From: Saccharomyces mikatae IFO 1815 | Lineage: Eukaryota > Ascomycota > Saccharomycetes > Saccharomycetales > Saccharomycetaceae | Direction: 5' to 3' | DNA: 64,000 bases | Assembly (NCBI RefSeq): GCF_947241705.1 | Contig: NC_079270.1 | Span: forward strand, 186,001-250,000 | In this document: positions 20,817-30,956 of the stretch, one piece after another | How positions within the stretch are numbered: position 1 is the first letter of the stretch | How the letters are laid out: each line of letters begins with the position of its first letter | Notes under the pieces: model-generated | Database searches by the model: none | What the model was told of the DNA's origin: nothing | Seen by the model: the letters and a program-made list of their open reading frames with translations, nothing else | Position numbers and translations under genes: made by a program

Positions 20817-22247
20817 TTACTGTTGTTTTTTCCGTGGCTGTTTCTTAATTTTATATGTACCTTTATCTATTTCCGTACAGTTGTAATCGATTTTCTTTAA
20901 ATCTTGCCATTTTTTATGTGGTATATCCCAATGACACTTCTTAGCTACAAGACTGGCCACGTCGTCACAAAATCCTAACAGGTTTAAATCAAACTCCGCG
21001 TGTGTGACCATATCCCTATTAATTAGAATTTGCGGTACATGTGAAGGTACCATGTTGACAATTTCAGATACGGGAGCTACTTTTAAACTGGTACCTATAC
21101 AAATCAGCAGGTCGCATTCTAGTATATCCTTGCGGATGGTCTTATGGAATCGCGATGGTAAGGCCTCACCGAAAAATGTCATATCTGGTTTCAAAACACC
21201 GTAAGATTTTAAAATTGGTGAATTGAAATTCGTGCTTGGTTGTGCCGTATTATTTGCATTACTCATAGGAAAATACTGCTTTCTTTTTTGGTAACAGTAG
21301 GGACATAATGGCAATTCGAGATTTCTTATATTGTCGAATATTTTCTCACCAGGAATTTGCCAGTGGCAAGTCACGCAAGACGCTGTGGCAAATGAACCGT
21401 GGCATTGCACCAACTTATCAGGATCTATCCCTGCATATGACTCCAAGTTATCTATATTCTGTGTGTAATTTCTTAGTAATTTGCCCTTGTCTTGCAGCAT
21501 TTTGATAAAACTGTGTAAGGGAGAATACATGTTCTCAGGCGGTAAAACCATATGGGCAATGTTGTAAAAAACAGAAGGGTCCTGTAGGAATATATCCAAG
21601 TTGAAAACATCTTGGGGATCTTCCAACCCAAGGTGTCGGATCTTGGAATAAAACCCTTCAGAAGATCTGAAGTCGGGAATACCCAAAGAAGTTGAAACCC
21701 CAGCACCGGTTAGAACCAAAATTTTCTTGGCGTTATGTAAAGTGGCGGTAAGATTATCAACGGTACTAAAGTTGGGTAATCGTAGTCTTGTACTGAGGAC
21801 TTTATTTATCGCTTTCTGCAAATCTTTAACTAATTTTACAGCATGTTTTTTCTCCAAGGGGTCCGTTAACTCATCGTCATCTTCAAACTTTGCATGTGAA
21901 GATGATACCTCTGTGCTGGTATTACGTTCTTTATTGGAGGTGATGTTGGAATTCAACGCCATGAATAGCTCTTTATCCTTGACGTCGAATCCCAACAACT
22001 TGACCATGAAATAAATATAAATGGAGTTTACTTCCACTGGCAAAAAATACTCTAAAAACGTTTTCAAATCATTATTTTTCAGAAACAGTCGTGCGTTCAT
22101 CACATCATCTTTAGTGATCGCAGGAAAGATAAATTTGCCAGTTACATTATCTTTCCTGAGGATAAAAGGGTATGTTGATCTCAGTTTCAGCTTCTTTGTA
22201 TCATTATTATCTGACTCTTCCTCGTGAGGTCTTTTCATCATCGTCAT
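20817..22247 (-). CDS. HST1: HST1, Sir2-family NAD-dependent histone deacetylase
   Basis: A 476-residue sirtuin closely related to Sir2. The catalytic core begins near residue 175 with GAGVSTSLGIPDFRS, followed by TQNIDNLE, the catalytic His in QCHGSF, a zinc site CVTC...CPYC, and GTSLKVAPVS for NAD binding. Family knowledge: Hst1 acts in the Set3 complex and with Sum1/Rfm1 to repress middle-sporulation and NAD-synthesis genes. I chose the ATG at 22245-22247 (MTMMKRPHEE). The reference annotation of 503 residues uses an ATG about 27 codons earlier; here the frame is open upstream but I find no matching in-frame ATG. Overall this is a whole gene. Confidence 0.95.
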   Translation of the reverse strand: MTMMKRPHEEESDNNDTKKLKLRSTYPFILRKDNVTGKFIFPAITKDDVMNARLFLKNNDLKTFLEYFLPVEVNSIYIYFMVKLLGFDVKDKELFMALNSNITSNKERNTSTEVSSSHAKFEDDDELTDPLEKKHAVKLVKDLQKAINKVLSTRLRLPNFSTVDNLTATLHNAKKILVLTGAGVSTSLGIPDFRSSEGFYSKIRHLGLEDPQDVFNLDIFLQDPSVFYNIAHMVLPPENMYSPLHSFIKMLQDKGKLLRNYTQNIDNLESYAGIDPDKLVQCHGSFATASCVTCHWQIPGEKIFDNIRNLELPLCPYCYQKRKQYFPMSNANNTAQPSTNFNSPILKSYGVLKPDMTFFGEALPSRFHKTIRKDILECDLLICIGTSLKVAPVSEIVNMVPSHVPQILINRDMVTHAEFDLNLLGFCDDVASLVAKKCHWDIPHKKWQDLKKIDYNCTEIDKGTYKIKKQPRKKQQ

Positions 22248-22433
22248 GGCCAGCTCTCGAACATGAAAGTACCACCCCTTGACTAATCACTAAAATAACG
22301 CTATTGTTTGTTGTATTGACAGTATTTTCATGTAGATTTTTTTTTCACAAAAACAACAAAAAAAGATTGAAGTATTCAAATCACTACCAACGAGCACAAT
22401 TAAAATGGTAGTCACTGAGGACCATTTGTGGTT

Positions 22434-22967
22434 TTAAGTACCATTTCCGTACTCACCATATCCTCCGTACTCAAAGGAACTCAATCTTTTTGCTGGTGGT
22501 CTTACTGAGTCATCATTCGTTGCTGCCAGCGGCCCCACGCCAATTCTGGAGAGCGCGACTTCAGCGCTGGTGTTCTCTAAGTTTATATCATTGACAATAG
22601 TACCCGTCTGCTTTGCCAGCTGAGTGACTTTCATCATGAGCTCCACTTCCTCTCTGTTCTGTGTGTCCACTTGATTCTGTAGATGTGATATATACTCCAC
22701 AGCCTGAGTCAGGATTTGACCCTTGTTGGGCTTACCATCCTTGGTTCCTGTACCCTTGGCCTTGCTGGATAGACCCGAAGCACCTGGAGTAGACTCACTC
22801 AACGTGTCATTGCTGCCAGAGTTGCCGTAATAGTCCCTGAAGAAGTCTTTGGGGATGATACTCAATAGTTCCTGGATACGGTCGTTAATTTTGTCTCTAC
22901 GCTTGCGATCGTTCTTGAAATTGGCACCACAAGATCCAGTGTCAGTGCCAGCTGGAATGCTACTCAT
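22434..22967 (-). CDS. RTG1: RTG1, bHLH transcription factor of the retrograde response
   Basis: A 177-residue basic helix-loop-helix protein. The basic region and first helix are at about 17-40 (NDRKRRDKINDRIQELL), the loop is Ser/Gly rich (about 45-75), and the second helix is near 80-105 (KGQILTQAVEYISHLQNQV) running into a short leucine-type helix. Family knowledge: Rtg1 pairs with Rtg3 and binds the R-box GTCAC to activate CIT2 and early TCA-cycle genes when mitochondria fail or glutamate is low. Its length equals the reference protein. The 186-base promoter is unremarkable. Confidence 0.97.
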   Translation of the reverse strand: MSSIPAGTDTGSCGANFKNDRKRRDKINDRIQELLSIIPKDFFRDYYGNSGSNDTLSESTPGASGLSSKAKGTGTKDGKPNKGQILTQAVEYISHLQNQVDTQNREEVELMMKVTQLAKQTGTIVNDINLENTSAEVALSRIGVGPLAATNDDSVRPPAKRLSSFEYGGYGEYGNGT

Positions 22968-23141
22968 GTTTGCTGGCTTGCGTTCTTTCTTTGTTCCCTA
23001 TGTGATGTCTGTTGTGTGTGTGGAGGAACTCATTTCTGTTCTTTTACTCAAAATTTTCGGTGGCGCCTTTTTCCGTTTCTAGTAACAAATGATTATACTT
23101 CTATAATATAAGATGACACGATACTACATATGCTAAATGAT

Positions 23142-24917
23142 CTAGGGGTTATCACCGTCATCGTCGTGGCCTTTGAAGGCGATGACAGTGCATTCTTTCT
23201 CATATCCTGGTATTTGTATGTAGTCCACGCCATGGGATTCTAGCTTATTCAAGCTTGTATTGTTCTTAACAAATGTATCAGGCTCCATGACCCCCACGAA
23301 GACGGTGCCAATGGCCCCGTGAGTGGCCAAGATCCTATCGCAACAGGGTAGATTGCCACTCAATCTGAAAGAGCACGGTTCCATGGTTGTGTAGAGTACG
23401 GTTCCCCTAGGGACTATGGTTGGGCAGTCTGGGTGCAATTGTGAGTACTTCATCAGGGCACACTGCTCTGCATGAGTGTTCCCAGGTAGCTCTCTTGAAT
23501 ATCCTGTAGAAAGCACTTGATTGCCATGGACAAGAACAGCACCTACACTGAAGGCAGTCTTTGTTGGCCCACATTTGTCAGCCTCCTTGACGGCCATTTC
23601 CATGTATTTGCGGTGCGGTTCTATGGCCCATTCTGGAAATCTTGTCTTGTAACTCCAGAGAGGTTTCTGCGTATCTGGGTCCCTCTCCAAGGACTCGTAC
23701 CGAAAGGCATGCAGCCAGAGATCCAGGTCATTGGTACCAGGATTTGCGTACATTTCAGCCTCGCATTCTTCACATTGACGACCAAGCAAATACTCTCCTT
23801 CGCTATGAGGATGAATCCAGCTCTCGGCAGGCTTGGTCTTTCCAATAGCGTCTAGTTTCAAAACGATGTCGTCATAGTTTTTGAGACCATTGCGACCCAA
23901 TTCTGGGCCCCAGATATCTAGGTTCGAGTATATAGGATCATTAGCTATGGGAAAGCCTAAATACTGTAAGTGAACTCTTATTTGATGTGTTCTACCCGTC
24001 AATGGCTTACATTTCACGACACTTGTCTGTCCATCATAGCTGATTCTTTGGAAAACAGTCTTAGCATGCTTCGCATTCTCGTCACTCATTTCGCAAACAG
24101 CATTCAACGCAACTTTAGGATTAATAGATCTGACAGGCTTGTTCACTTCCATTATACCTATCGGGAACTCGCCCTTCACACGGGCTACATACTCTTTGGT
24201 GACCTCCCTCGCTTTCATTTGGTCTCCCATTTTGTCTGCACCTTGAGGAGTCTTCGCCAAAAACATTAATCCGCTCGTAGGTTTGTCCAGTCGATTACAT
24301 GGATGCACCGAATATCCTAACTGTCTTTCAAGCATCTTTGTAATGGTATTGAATCTGTATCTACCTGTTGGATGTACAGGAATACTGCTGGGTTTGTCAA
24401 TGACGAGAATATCCTTGTCTTCAAACACAATATCTATAGGCTTAGATGTGACTGGCGGTTCATGTCGATGTACTTTATGAGTGATCAAATCACCATCATG
24501 AATAATAGTATCAAGGTTTGCCGGTTCATCGTTTAAGTAGACTTTTCCTTCCGCAATGGTTTTTACATAATAACTTGGCTCACGGTCTCTGAATTCACTC
24601 ACAAACACATCTATTAACTTACGATCCCTCCATCTCTCCTTGCAAAAAGTCTTGTAGGTGAAGAAATACGGTACTATCTTTCTCAAAGGTCCGTCAATTG
24701 CAACTTCATAATCCGGATCTACTTTTTTGGTCTTACGCCCATCAGTTTGGATAACTCTCAACCTAAATCCACTTGCATCTTTAACCTTGGAGTTAGTTTC
24801 AACCTTACTATTATTTCTGTTTGCATCCTTTCTGAGCCTCACTTCCTTCGCAGACTCAATTTCCTTATTCAATAAAATGTTGAATTCGTTGCTTGATTGA
24901 CTTGTGGAGCCCTCCAT
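23142..24917 (-). CDS. RIB2: RIB2, riboflavin deaminase fused to a pseudouridine synthase
   Basis: Starting at the ATG at 24915-24917 the protein is 591 residues, equal to reference Rib2. The frame extends upstream 13 codons only without an AUG. Two parts are clear. An RluA-type pseudouridine synthase domain (about 80-390) has an S4-like start and [18 protein letters not shown]-terminal cytidine-deaminase-like zinc domain (about 440-570) has HAEQCALMK and [16 protein letters not shown]. Family knowledge: the C-terminal half is the DRAP deaminase of riboflavin synthesis, and the N-terminal half (Pus8) modifies cytoplasmic tRNA at position 32. Confidence 0.96.
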   Translation of the reverse strand: MEGSTSQSSNEFNILLNKEIESAKEVRLRKDANRNNSKVETNSKVKDASGFRLRVIQTDGRKTKKVDPDYEVAIDGPLRKIVPYFFTYKTFCKERWRDRKLIDVFVSEFRDREPSYYVKTIAEGKVYLNDEPANLDTIIHDGDLITHKVHRHEPPVTSKPIDIVFEDKDILVIDKPSSIPVHPTGRYRFNTITKMLERQLGYSVHPCNRLDKPTSGLMFLAKTPQGADKMGDQMKAREVTKEYVARVKGEFPIGIMEVNKPVRSINPKVALNAVCEMSDENAKHAKTVFQRISYDGQTSVVKCKPLTGRTHQIRVHLQYLGFPIANDPIYSNLDIWGPELGRNGLKNYDDIVLKLDAIGKTKPAESWIHPHSEGEYLLGRQCEECEAEMYANPGTNDLDLWLHAFRYESLERDPDTQKPLWSYKTRFPEWAIEPHRKYMEMAVKEADKCGPTKTAFSVGAVLVHGNQVLSTGYSRELPGNTHAEQCALMKYSQLHPDCPTIVPRGTVLYTTMEPCSFRLSGNLPCCDRILATHGAIGTVFVGVMEPDTFVKNNTSLNKLESHGVDYIQIPGYEKECTVIAFKGHDDDGDNP

Positions 24918-25162
24918 TTTCACAATCAGACTTCCTAATACTGGTTGTTTTTTCAACGTCCTTCTCTTCTCTTCCTTTCTACCTCTCAGAATTTATTAGC
25001 TTTGCTCGTTTTTTTCATTTTTTCACAACTTACGTATTGAAATGATATAGAGTATAGAAAGGTATAGGAATAGAAATAAGAAAATAAGGAATAATGGTAC
25101 AACTTCATGTTACCTGTGTCAAAAGTAAATGGAAAATTATAAATACATGGGCACAGGTTACT

Positions 25163-26317
25163 TTACAGGATTTTTAACAGTAAATATAATAATATAGATC
25201 CCAATATCCAATAATGTGCGTTTTTACTTATGAGCCAACCACAGTACCCAATGACTGCATCGCCAATTTCTCCCATTAGGCCGTAACTCCAGGCTAGATG
25301 GTACTCTTCTACATTTAGCGACAACGACTCCACCCCTCCTGTAGACCTTGGTAACGCTACAGTGAGATTAACAGGTTGATGATCACTGAATAATAGAGCA
25401 TTGGATCTAGAGACAGAGCGGTACGTACTTTCTTGTTCTGATATTGGCGTAGAATATTCTTTGTATAGAATCCTATCGCACCATGATGGAATTCTTTTTG
25501 TGTTGTATTTTTCTTCCTCAAATAACTTGAACTTGTAAGTTGGTGGAAACTTTATCTCTAATTCTTGGAAACCCTTACATAATGGTTCACCCTCGCTTCT
25601 ACGTAGCAGATTTAGCTCTTCGTAATTTTCTAATAAACGTCTCAATGTCGTCGCGGAAGAATAGTCAGTAGCAGGATCGTAAGCACTACCCACCCTGAAA
25701 TTTAAATCGCCTAGAAAGAAAAAGTGTTCGCTTTTGGCAATCTCAGAATCGCATAGTTCACTCATGATTCGTTTGTAGTCATTTATTCTCTGGTTTCTAT
25801 TGTTGACACCTTCATTTGCATTTAAATGTGCGCAAATATAAGTAAATCTTTCCCAGTTTTCATCTCCACTACGTGCCATTTTGAAGCTTATTAAAGTTCC
25901 GCCTTTCAAATTCGTATTAAACCAACCGCATTTGCCATTTCTCTTTATAATACTTCCTTTCACATTTAGCGCTTTATTGTTGTATAATACTATTATAGTG
26001 ATGGCACCAAGGCTGTTCACCCCTAAACACGAGTACTGCTCATCCCCTTGGAGAGCCATCACCTTTTCATTTAAGCAATCAACTGCAGTGGTTGTAATTC
26101 CATCGATTAAGTCACGATTCACAGTAGGGAAAGAGCCTTGCCATATGGGAACTAGTTCTTGAAAGCCCAAAACATATACATCTTGCATTTCCAGTTGAGA
26201 GATGCCGTTATCATAAGGAAAGAGCAATTGCTTAACGATTGCTTTCGAATTTTCAACAGGAAACTCTTTACCGCAATTGAATGTGGTGACTGATACCTTC
26301 CATTTTCTTTTGTTCAT
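25163..26317 (-). CDS. INP54: INP54, PI(4,5)P2 5-phosphatase of the ER
   Basis: A 384-residue inositol polyphosphate 5-phosphatase. The family motifs are visible: FLGDLNFRV for metal binding, PSWCDRILY for the active site, and SDHQPV near residue 330. The last 20 or so residues are hydrophobic ([16 protein letters not shown]), a tail anchor that places the protein in the ER membrane with the enzyme facing the cytosol. Family knowledge: Inp54 hydrolyses PI(4,5)P2 to PI4P, and its loss raises secretion. The ATG at 26315-26317 and length agree with the reference. Confidence 0.96.
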   Translation of the reverse strand: MNKRKWKVSVTTFNCGKEFPVENSKAIVKQLLFPYDNGISQLEMQDVYVLGFQELVPIWQGSFPTVNRDLIDGITTTAVDCLNEKVMALQGDEQYSCLGVNSLGAITIIVLYNNKALNVKGSIIKRNGKCGWFNTNLKGGTLISFKMARSGDENWERFTYICAHLNANEGVNNRNQRINDYKRIMSELCDSEIAKSEHFFFLGDLNFRVGSAYDPATDYSSATTLRRLLENYEELNLLRRSEGEPLCKGFQELEIKFPPTYKFKLFEEEKYNTKRIPSWCDRILYKEYSTPISEQESTYRSVSRSNALLFSDHQPVNLTVALPRSTGGVESLSLNVEEYHLAWSYGLMGEIGDAVIGYCGWLISKNAHYWILGSILLYLLLKIL

Positions 26318-26534
26318 TGGTTAAAACTATGTTGGGGTTTGGCCCCTTCCTTTCCTATCTGCTAGTATTTGCCCTTCAATTTTAAAAGTATTGTTTTCTT
26401 TTTCACGATGTAATGACAAATGGAAAAAGCTATTCTTCATATAGTATATAAGCATAGACATACATAGACACAAATATATATATGTATATGCTTATGTATT
26501 CATGTCTATCAATTAAGTAAAGTATATATATATT

Positions 26535-27608
26535 TTAGGCCTTTCTTGATTCAATAACAGCGCATGATGTAGATACAACCAAATCATGCAACTTGCGTGG
26601 TCCACTTGACGCTATAACTCCCTTAGTAGCCAATGTTCTACCGTTTCCGAAGTCTAGGGGGACATTTTGCATTGCATCTGTATGAATACCACCAGCTTCG
26701 TGGACAATAACGTTACCTGCGGCATGATCCCAGATCTTTTCCTGGTAAGAAAGCTTGATTGGTAAACGTAAGTATACGTCGGCTAAGCCCAAGGCCAACA
26801 AACAGTATTTGGCTTGAGAATCCAGGTGCAAAGATTGAGATATATTTAGCTTGTTTTTGATGGCGGTTTGTTCATCATGAGACGAGTGTCCCTTTTCTAC
26901 CCCCTCCAAAGTAATCATGTCCTTGGTATCCTTCAAGTGTCTAACATGAATTTTGGTCCACGATTCAGCATCTGAAGATGGAGAGTAGAAGGCACCTGAA
27001 CCTCTAACAGCACGGAAAATGTAACCAAATGATTCATGACCTTTCAAATCTTGAGCTCCATAAGAATTCAAAACCAAGTTTGGACACCCAATACAGCCAA
27101 GCTGGACAACACCATCTACGATTAATGCCAAACATACTGCGAACTGTTCACCTCTCAAAAACCCCTTGGTACCGTCAATAGGGTCCAAACACCAGAACCT
27201 TCCCTTTCTGCCACCTTCGTAGTTGCCGAAGTCGATGATTTGTCTGACATCTTCCAAAGACTTTAGTGGGAACTGATCACTGGTAAACTGAAAATCTTTT
27301 TTTTTATAAATCTTGTCGTAGATTTCATCATTAGCTTTTATTTCGTCTAAAATCCCTGAGACGAATGTATCGCTCAACCCAGATGATGATTCTTCACCTA
27401 CCACATTATCGTTCGGGAAATTACTCTTGATGGCATTGATTATAATGGTCTGGGCAGCATAATCACCAGTAGTGACTGGTGAATTGTCACTCTTGGTGAT
27501 AGTAGTGGAATCTCTATGAGAGATCACTTCAGATTGAATTCTTTTCGTCAATAGAGACGCCTTACGTACAGCTTGCGTTGCAATCAACAATTCCCTTTCA
27601 AATGCCAT
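26535..27608 (-). CDS. MET22: MET22 (HAL2), 3'(2'),5'-bisphosphate nucleotidase
   Basis: A 357-residue enzyme of the lithium-sensitive phosphatase superfamily, the same length as yeast Met22/Hal2. Metal ligands are visible: E72-E73 in VVGEES, D142-D145 in DPIDGTKGFLRG, and D near 294 in WDHAAG. Family knowledge: it removes the 3' phosphate from PAP (and PAPS), a by-product of sulfate assimilation. Na+ and Li+ inhibit it, and PAP build-up blocks the Xrn exonucleases. A CACGTG box 134 bases upstream fits methionine-pathway control. Confidence 0.97.
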   Translation of the reverse strand: MAFERELLIATQAVRKASLLTKRIQSEVISHRDSTTITKSDNSPVTTGDYAAQTIIINAIKSNFPNDNVVGEESSSGLSDTFVSGILDEIKANDEIYDKIYKKKDFQFTSDQFPLKSLEDVRQIIDFGNYEGGRKGRFWCLDPIDGTKGFLRGEQFAVCLALIVDGVVQLGCIGCPNLVLNSYGAQDLKGHESFGYIFRAVRGSGAFYSPSSDAESWTKIHVRHLKDTKDMITLEGVEKGHSSHDEQTAIKNKLNISQSLHLDSQAKYCLLALGLADVYLRLPIKLSYQEKIWDHAAGNVIVHEAGGIHTDAMQNVPLDFGNGRTLATKGVIASSGPRKLHDLVVSTSCAVIESRKA

Positions 27609-27741
27609 CCTGAAGTGTCACGATTGTTTAATTTGTTCTCTAAGTTTCTCCGTACTACTTATTGACAACTAAAATTAAATGTAAACGTTCTTTATATGTG
27701 TGGCATGGTTCTTTTCTTGCAAATTCAAAGCAAAAATTCAC

Positions 27742-27747
27742 CACGTG
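27742..27747. promoter_or_regulatory. CACGTG (Cbf1) box, MET22 promoter
   Basis: A perfect palindromic CACGTG lies between the MET22 start (27608) and the CRT10 stop (27825). Cbf1 with Met4/Met28 uses this box at sulfur-assimilation genes. Its position upstream of a gene that clears PAP makes the assignment reasonable, although a single 6-base match is weak evidence on its own. Confidence 0.5.
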
Positions 27748-27824
27748 ATATTGCTAACTTAAGTCATCTGTGTATTTCAGTAAGAAATGTATTATGTAGA
27801 CGGCTATGTAACTGACAAAATATG

Positions 27825-30698
27825 CTATAACTGAGTATTTTCATGCTCAGTGGTGATCTTAAACGCTCTTAAGGTGCCTCTTGACGCTACATAAAGGGTG
27901 GCATATCCCTTATGCTTCAAGTCTTCGCCGCCAGCTGTGTAAGTGTAATCTAGACCGCATATATCACCCATGGGAAAATATACATCGCACACACCGCAGT
28001 ACGTGTTTGAGTTCTCTCCATCCACACCGTGAATACGCGCATCAAACAAGTTTCTATTGCACTTGCACTCTAGACTAGGGTTAACAGGGTCTTGGACTTC
28101 CCATCCAAGAATGTACTCTTGTCGAAACGAATAGATACCTCTGTACTCTGTTAATCTTAGTAACGAAATAAGACCCAGTTGTGAGGCTACAGCTATACAA
28201 TTTAGTTCCTTGATGTGACACACAAAATTTATTCTGTTCAATGCCTGCAGTAAAGACTTCGAGGTACATGACACGACACCATCGAGAGGAAAAATCTCGT
28301 GAGGTGTCGCTGATATAATTATGAGCGGATACGCTTTCATCAGCACCAACCTATTTGCTGTGGTTAGGAAGAAAAAGTCATAATGCATTTCAGATAGTTG
28401 ATACCCAAGGGGCGAATCTTCTGAGCCTGGCACAACTGACTCCAATAATCTTTTGACGTTTCTGACGTAATTATGAAACCCCCAAGAATTTTGTGAATCT
28501 GATTTCAGGTGAACACGCTGTTCAGTCTCCCTGTACCTGCGTTGGAAACTTGTCAAGTTGTTGGCAGATTCTTCATTTTCAGGGTCGCTGTTGACTCCAT
28601 CATCCTCTGCCCAGTTCAGTTGAGCGCTACTACAAATCTCCGGGTTCCTTAAAACTGTGCTCAAATCCTTGCCAAAAAGTGTTCTCCAATCGGCTGCAGC
28701 ATCAGTGTTGTACCATAGAAAATTGCCAGATTCAATAATCGGTAAGTGATTTACTGAACTTAGCGATTTAAATTCTTTCGAAGTTTGTAGTTGTCTTTGT
28801 TTATCCATTTTCAAATTTCGAATACTTCGATTAAACTCCCTAGACATCTCTTCAATATCGTTTTCTATATCTGTAAGCTTGTAAGTGAACGGCTCACAAG
28901 TTTTTCTGTCAGAAGCACTCTGATATTGTGACGATTTATTTCTTCCATTGGGTATTATAAGTTGTGGAAATGTGCTGATAATATCTCTGTACTTCGAAAA
29001 TCCACGATCATTAGCTGGATAATTTTTGTAACCAAAATTATCCCAAAATGTCCATTGTTGTAAATGTTCACATGAAAGGATTTTTGTTACTCTATCATTC
29101 ATATCACCTAAGTCACCAGCATGTAGAATAAGCGCAAATTCCTCTCTACTGTGTTCGTATTTTATTGAACCAGCTGTCGTATAGTCTCTATCGAATGAGG
29201 TAAATCTCAATAGCATAACTTCATCTGGTATTCCTTCTGAAGAAGTCAGCCGTAGGTCAGTTACAGGAACCTGAAATTGATTGAGTAATGTACCAATACC
29301 GAAATTTCCCGAGAGATAGGCGTTATCGCAGTAATATCCAAGCAAGAAATCATCTCGACAAATTGAATATAGCTTATTCTCCTTGAAACCTTCTTGATAG
29401 TTAAGATTTAGCGATTCAAAATTATCCACTTTTACAAAATCTTTATTTGTCAATGGTGTTATTGTCCACAGGTCCTCTCCAAAAAACTGGGTATCAAGGA
29501 AGTTCGTCAAAATCATGGAATCATACTCCTTCAATTTAATGGTAACGACGTTTCCAAATATAGAACAGTAACTTAATGCAATGTATCCATTAGAATCTTT
29601 TGAATTCGGAACAAAATTAACACAGGGAACGTTATGGGATGAAGGAAGATCTAAAGGGCGAATATATCTCCTTTCCTTCTTTATATCTTTATCGAATGCA
29701 AAGACTGTGACACCAGGCTTATTATGTCCCACAGCGATGTATATAATACCACTTATATCTATTACATCAACACTCCAACAGGATTCCTCTACTCTTAACA
29801 CCATATATGGATCTACGTTTATGTATCTTTCTCGACTGTTATTTGTACCACCTAGCATATCTGAAGTAAATTTATTGAATATTTTGATAATTTTGTTGAT
29901 TTCCCAAATATAAACAACTCCATTATCACCACACGTCAAGAGAAAATCTTGATGCATGAAGTTACAAATCTTCAAAAAGTTGATAGAGGATAGTTCTGGA
30001 ATGCTGTTAAACTGTGTATCCTTGAATTTCACATGTGAGGAGTTATGTGAAGTTCTTGCGTCTCTGTCATCCGGTATTATCACAGGCAACAGAGCATGGC
30101 AAATTTCTAGTGACGAACCGTTCAATAGTACATCAAAATTATGGACTTCAATGCATTGGCCAGCAGCCAAGAAGGAATAACTCCCATATGTAACAAATAA
30201 GTTGTTCTTGAATTGCAAACCACCATACGCAAACCTATTCGTGTACTGAAAAGGTCCAAATTCTAGTGGTATCTCTTGTACGAGCAATTTCTCGTCTTGT
30301 GGTAACAGTAACTCAGCTGGATTTAAGAGCCTTGCTGGACCCCAGACAGGTTCTAAGTTTGAGAACGCAGATTTGATATCCTCCACGAATATTTTTTTGG
30401 ATGAATGGGAAATGTTCGGAATTTTCCATGAGGAGTCATGTTTTTCTAAGTTGTGTAGTCGTTCCTTTATGAAGTCAACAGTCTTTGGGTGAAACCAGTT
30501 GTAACTTGAGTTCGACCATTTGAGTTGGTAGTATTTTCTTAATGTCACCATCTCGTTGGTTATATTCCAGCCGCCAGAAGCTAAAAATACTTCATAATCA
30601 AAACACTCTCTCGTCGATACAGTCCTTTGGATAATGGCACGAGACTTTAACCACTTCGTAAATGGGTCGTCAGTTTCATTGGGCAGCTGAGAGGGCAT
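27825..30698 (-). CDS. CRT10: CRT10, regulator of RNR gene expression
   Basis: From the ATG at 30696-30698 (MPSQLPNETDD) the protein is 957 residues, equal to reference Crt10; the five codons upstream in frame have no AUG. Family knowledge: Crt10 was found as a negative regulator of RNR2 and RNR3 transcription and is linked to the Rtt101-Mms22 cullin ligase. I see no catalytic motif. The middle (about 140-480) has spaced short hydrophobic strands with Trp/Asp turns, such as LTCGDNGVVYIWEINK, which look like WD-type beta-propeller blades. A charged linker (about 600-720) and a C-terminal region with Cys pairs (near 900-925) follow. Confidence 0.94.
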   Translation of the reverse strand: MPSQLPNETDDPFTKWLKSRAIIQRTVSTRECFDYEVFLASGGWNITNEMVTLRKYYQLKWSNSSYNWFHPKTVDFIKERLHNLEKHDSSWKIPNISHSSKKIFVEDIKSAFSNLEPVWGPARLLNPAELLLPQDEKLLVQEIPLEFGPFQYTNRFAYGGLQFKNNLFVTYGSYSFLAAGQCIEVHNFDVLLNGSSLEICHALLPVIIPDDRDARTSHNSSHVKFKDTQFNSIPELSSINFLKICNFMHQDFLLTCGDNGVVYIWEINKIIKIFNKFTSDMLGGTNNSRERYINVDPYMVLRVEESCWSVDVIDISGIIYIAVGHNKPGVTVFAFDKDIKKERRYIRPLDLPSSHNVPCVNFVPNSKDSNGYIALSYCSIFGNVVTIKLKEYDSMILTNFLDTQFFGEDLWTITPLTNKDFVKVDNFESLNLNYQEGFKENKLYSICRDDFLLGYYCDNAYLSGNFGIGTLLNQFQVPVTDLRLTSSEGIPDEVMLLRFTSFDRDYTTAGSIKYEHSREEFALILHAGDLGDMNDRVTKILSCEHLQQWTFWDNFGYKNYPANDRGFSKYRDIISTFPQLIIPNGRNKSSQYQSASDRKTCEPFTYKLTDIENDIEEMSREFNRSIRNLKMDKQRQLQTSKEFKSLSSVNHLPIIESGNFLWYNTDAAADWRTLFGKDLSTVLRNPEICSSAQLNWAEDDGVNSDPENEESANNLTSFQRRYRETEQRVHLKSDSQNSWGFHNYVRNVKRLLESVVPGSEDSPLGYQLSEMHYDFFFLTTANRLVLMKAYPLIIISATPHEIFPLDGVVSCTSKSLLQALNRINFVCHIKELNCIAVASQLGLISLLRLTEYRGIYSFRQEYILGWEVQDPVNPSLECKCNRNLFDARIHGVDGENSNTYCGVCDVYFPMGDICGLDYTYTAGGEDLKHKGYATLYVASRGTLRAFKITTEHENTQL

Positions 30699-30956
30699 TA
30701 TATTCAAAACCAAAGGTTCAAGTCTAGGAAGTACTAGTACTTCTTGATTGTGCTTTTGACCTTCATTACTATGGTACTTTTGGACTTATGTATGGTTTTT
30801 CAAGATTTTCCCTTGTTTTTTTTTTTCACTGAAAATCTAGATTGCATGTCTCTTAGCAATTAATAATGCTTGACATCAAAGAAACATACTTTTCAGTAAG
30901 AATGGCTAATTATAAATACAGGCGCCGTAAGCATATATCTACATAAAGTGGCAGGG

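Noticed and set aside
24918-24956. In-frame extension of RIB2
   Set aside because: No AUG; starting at 24917 gives exactly 591 residues as in the reference.
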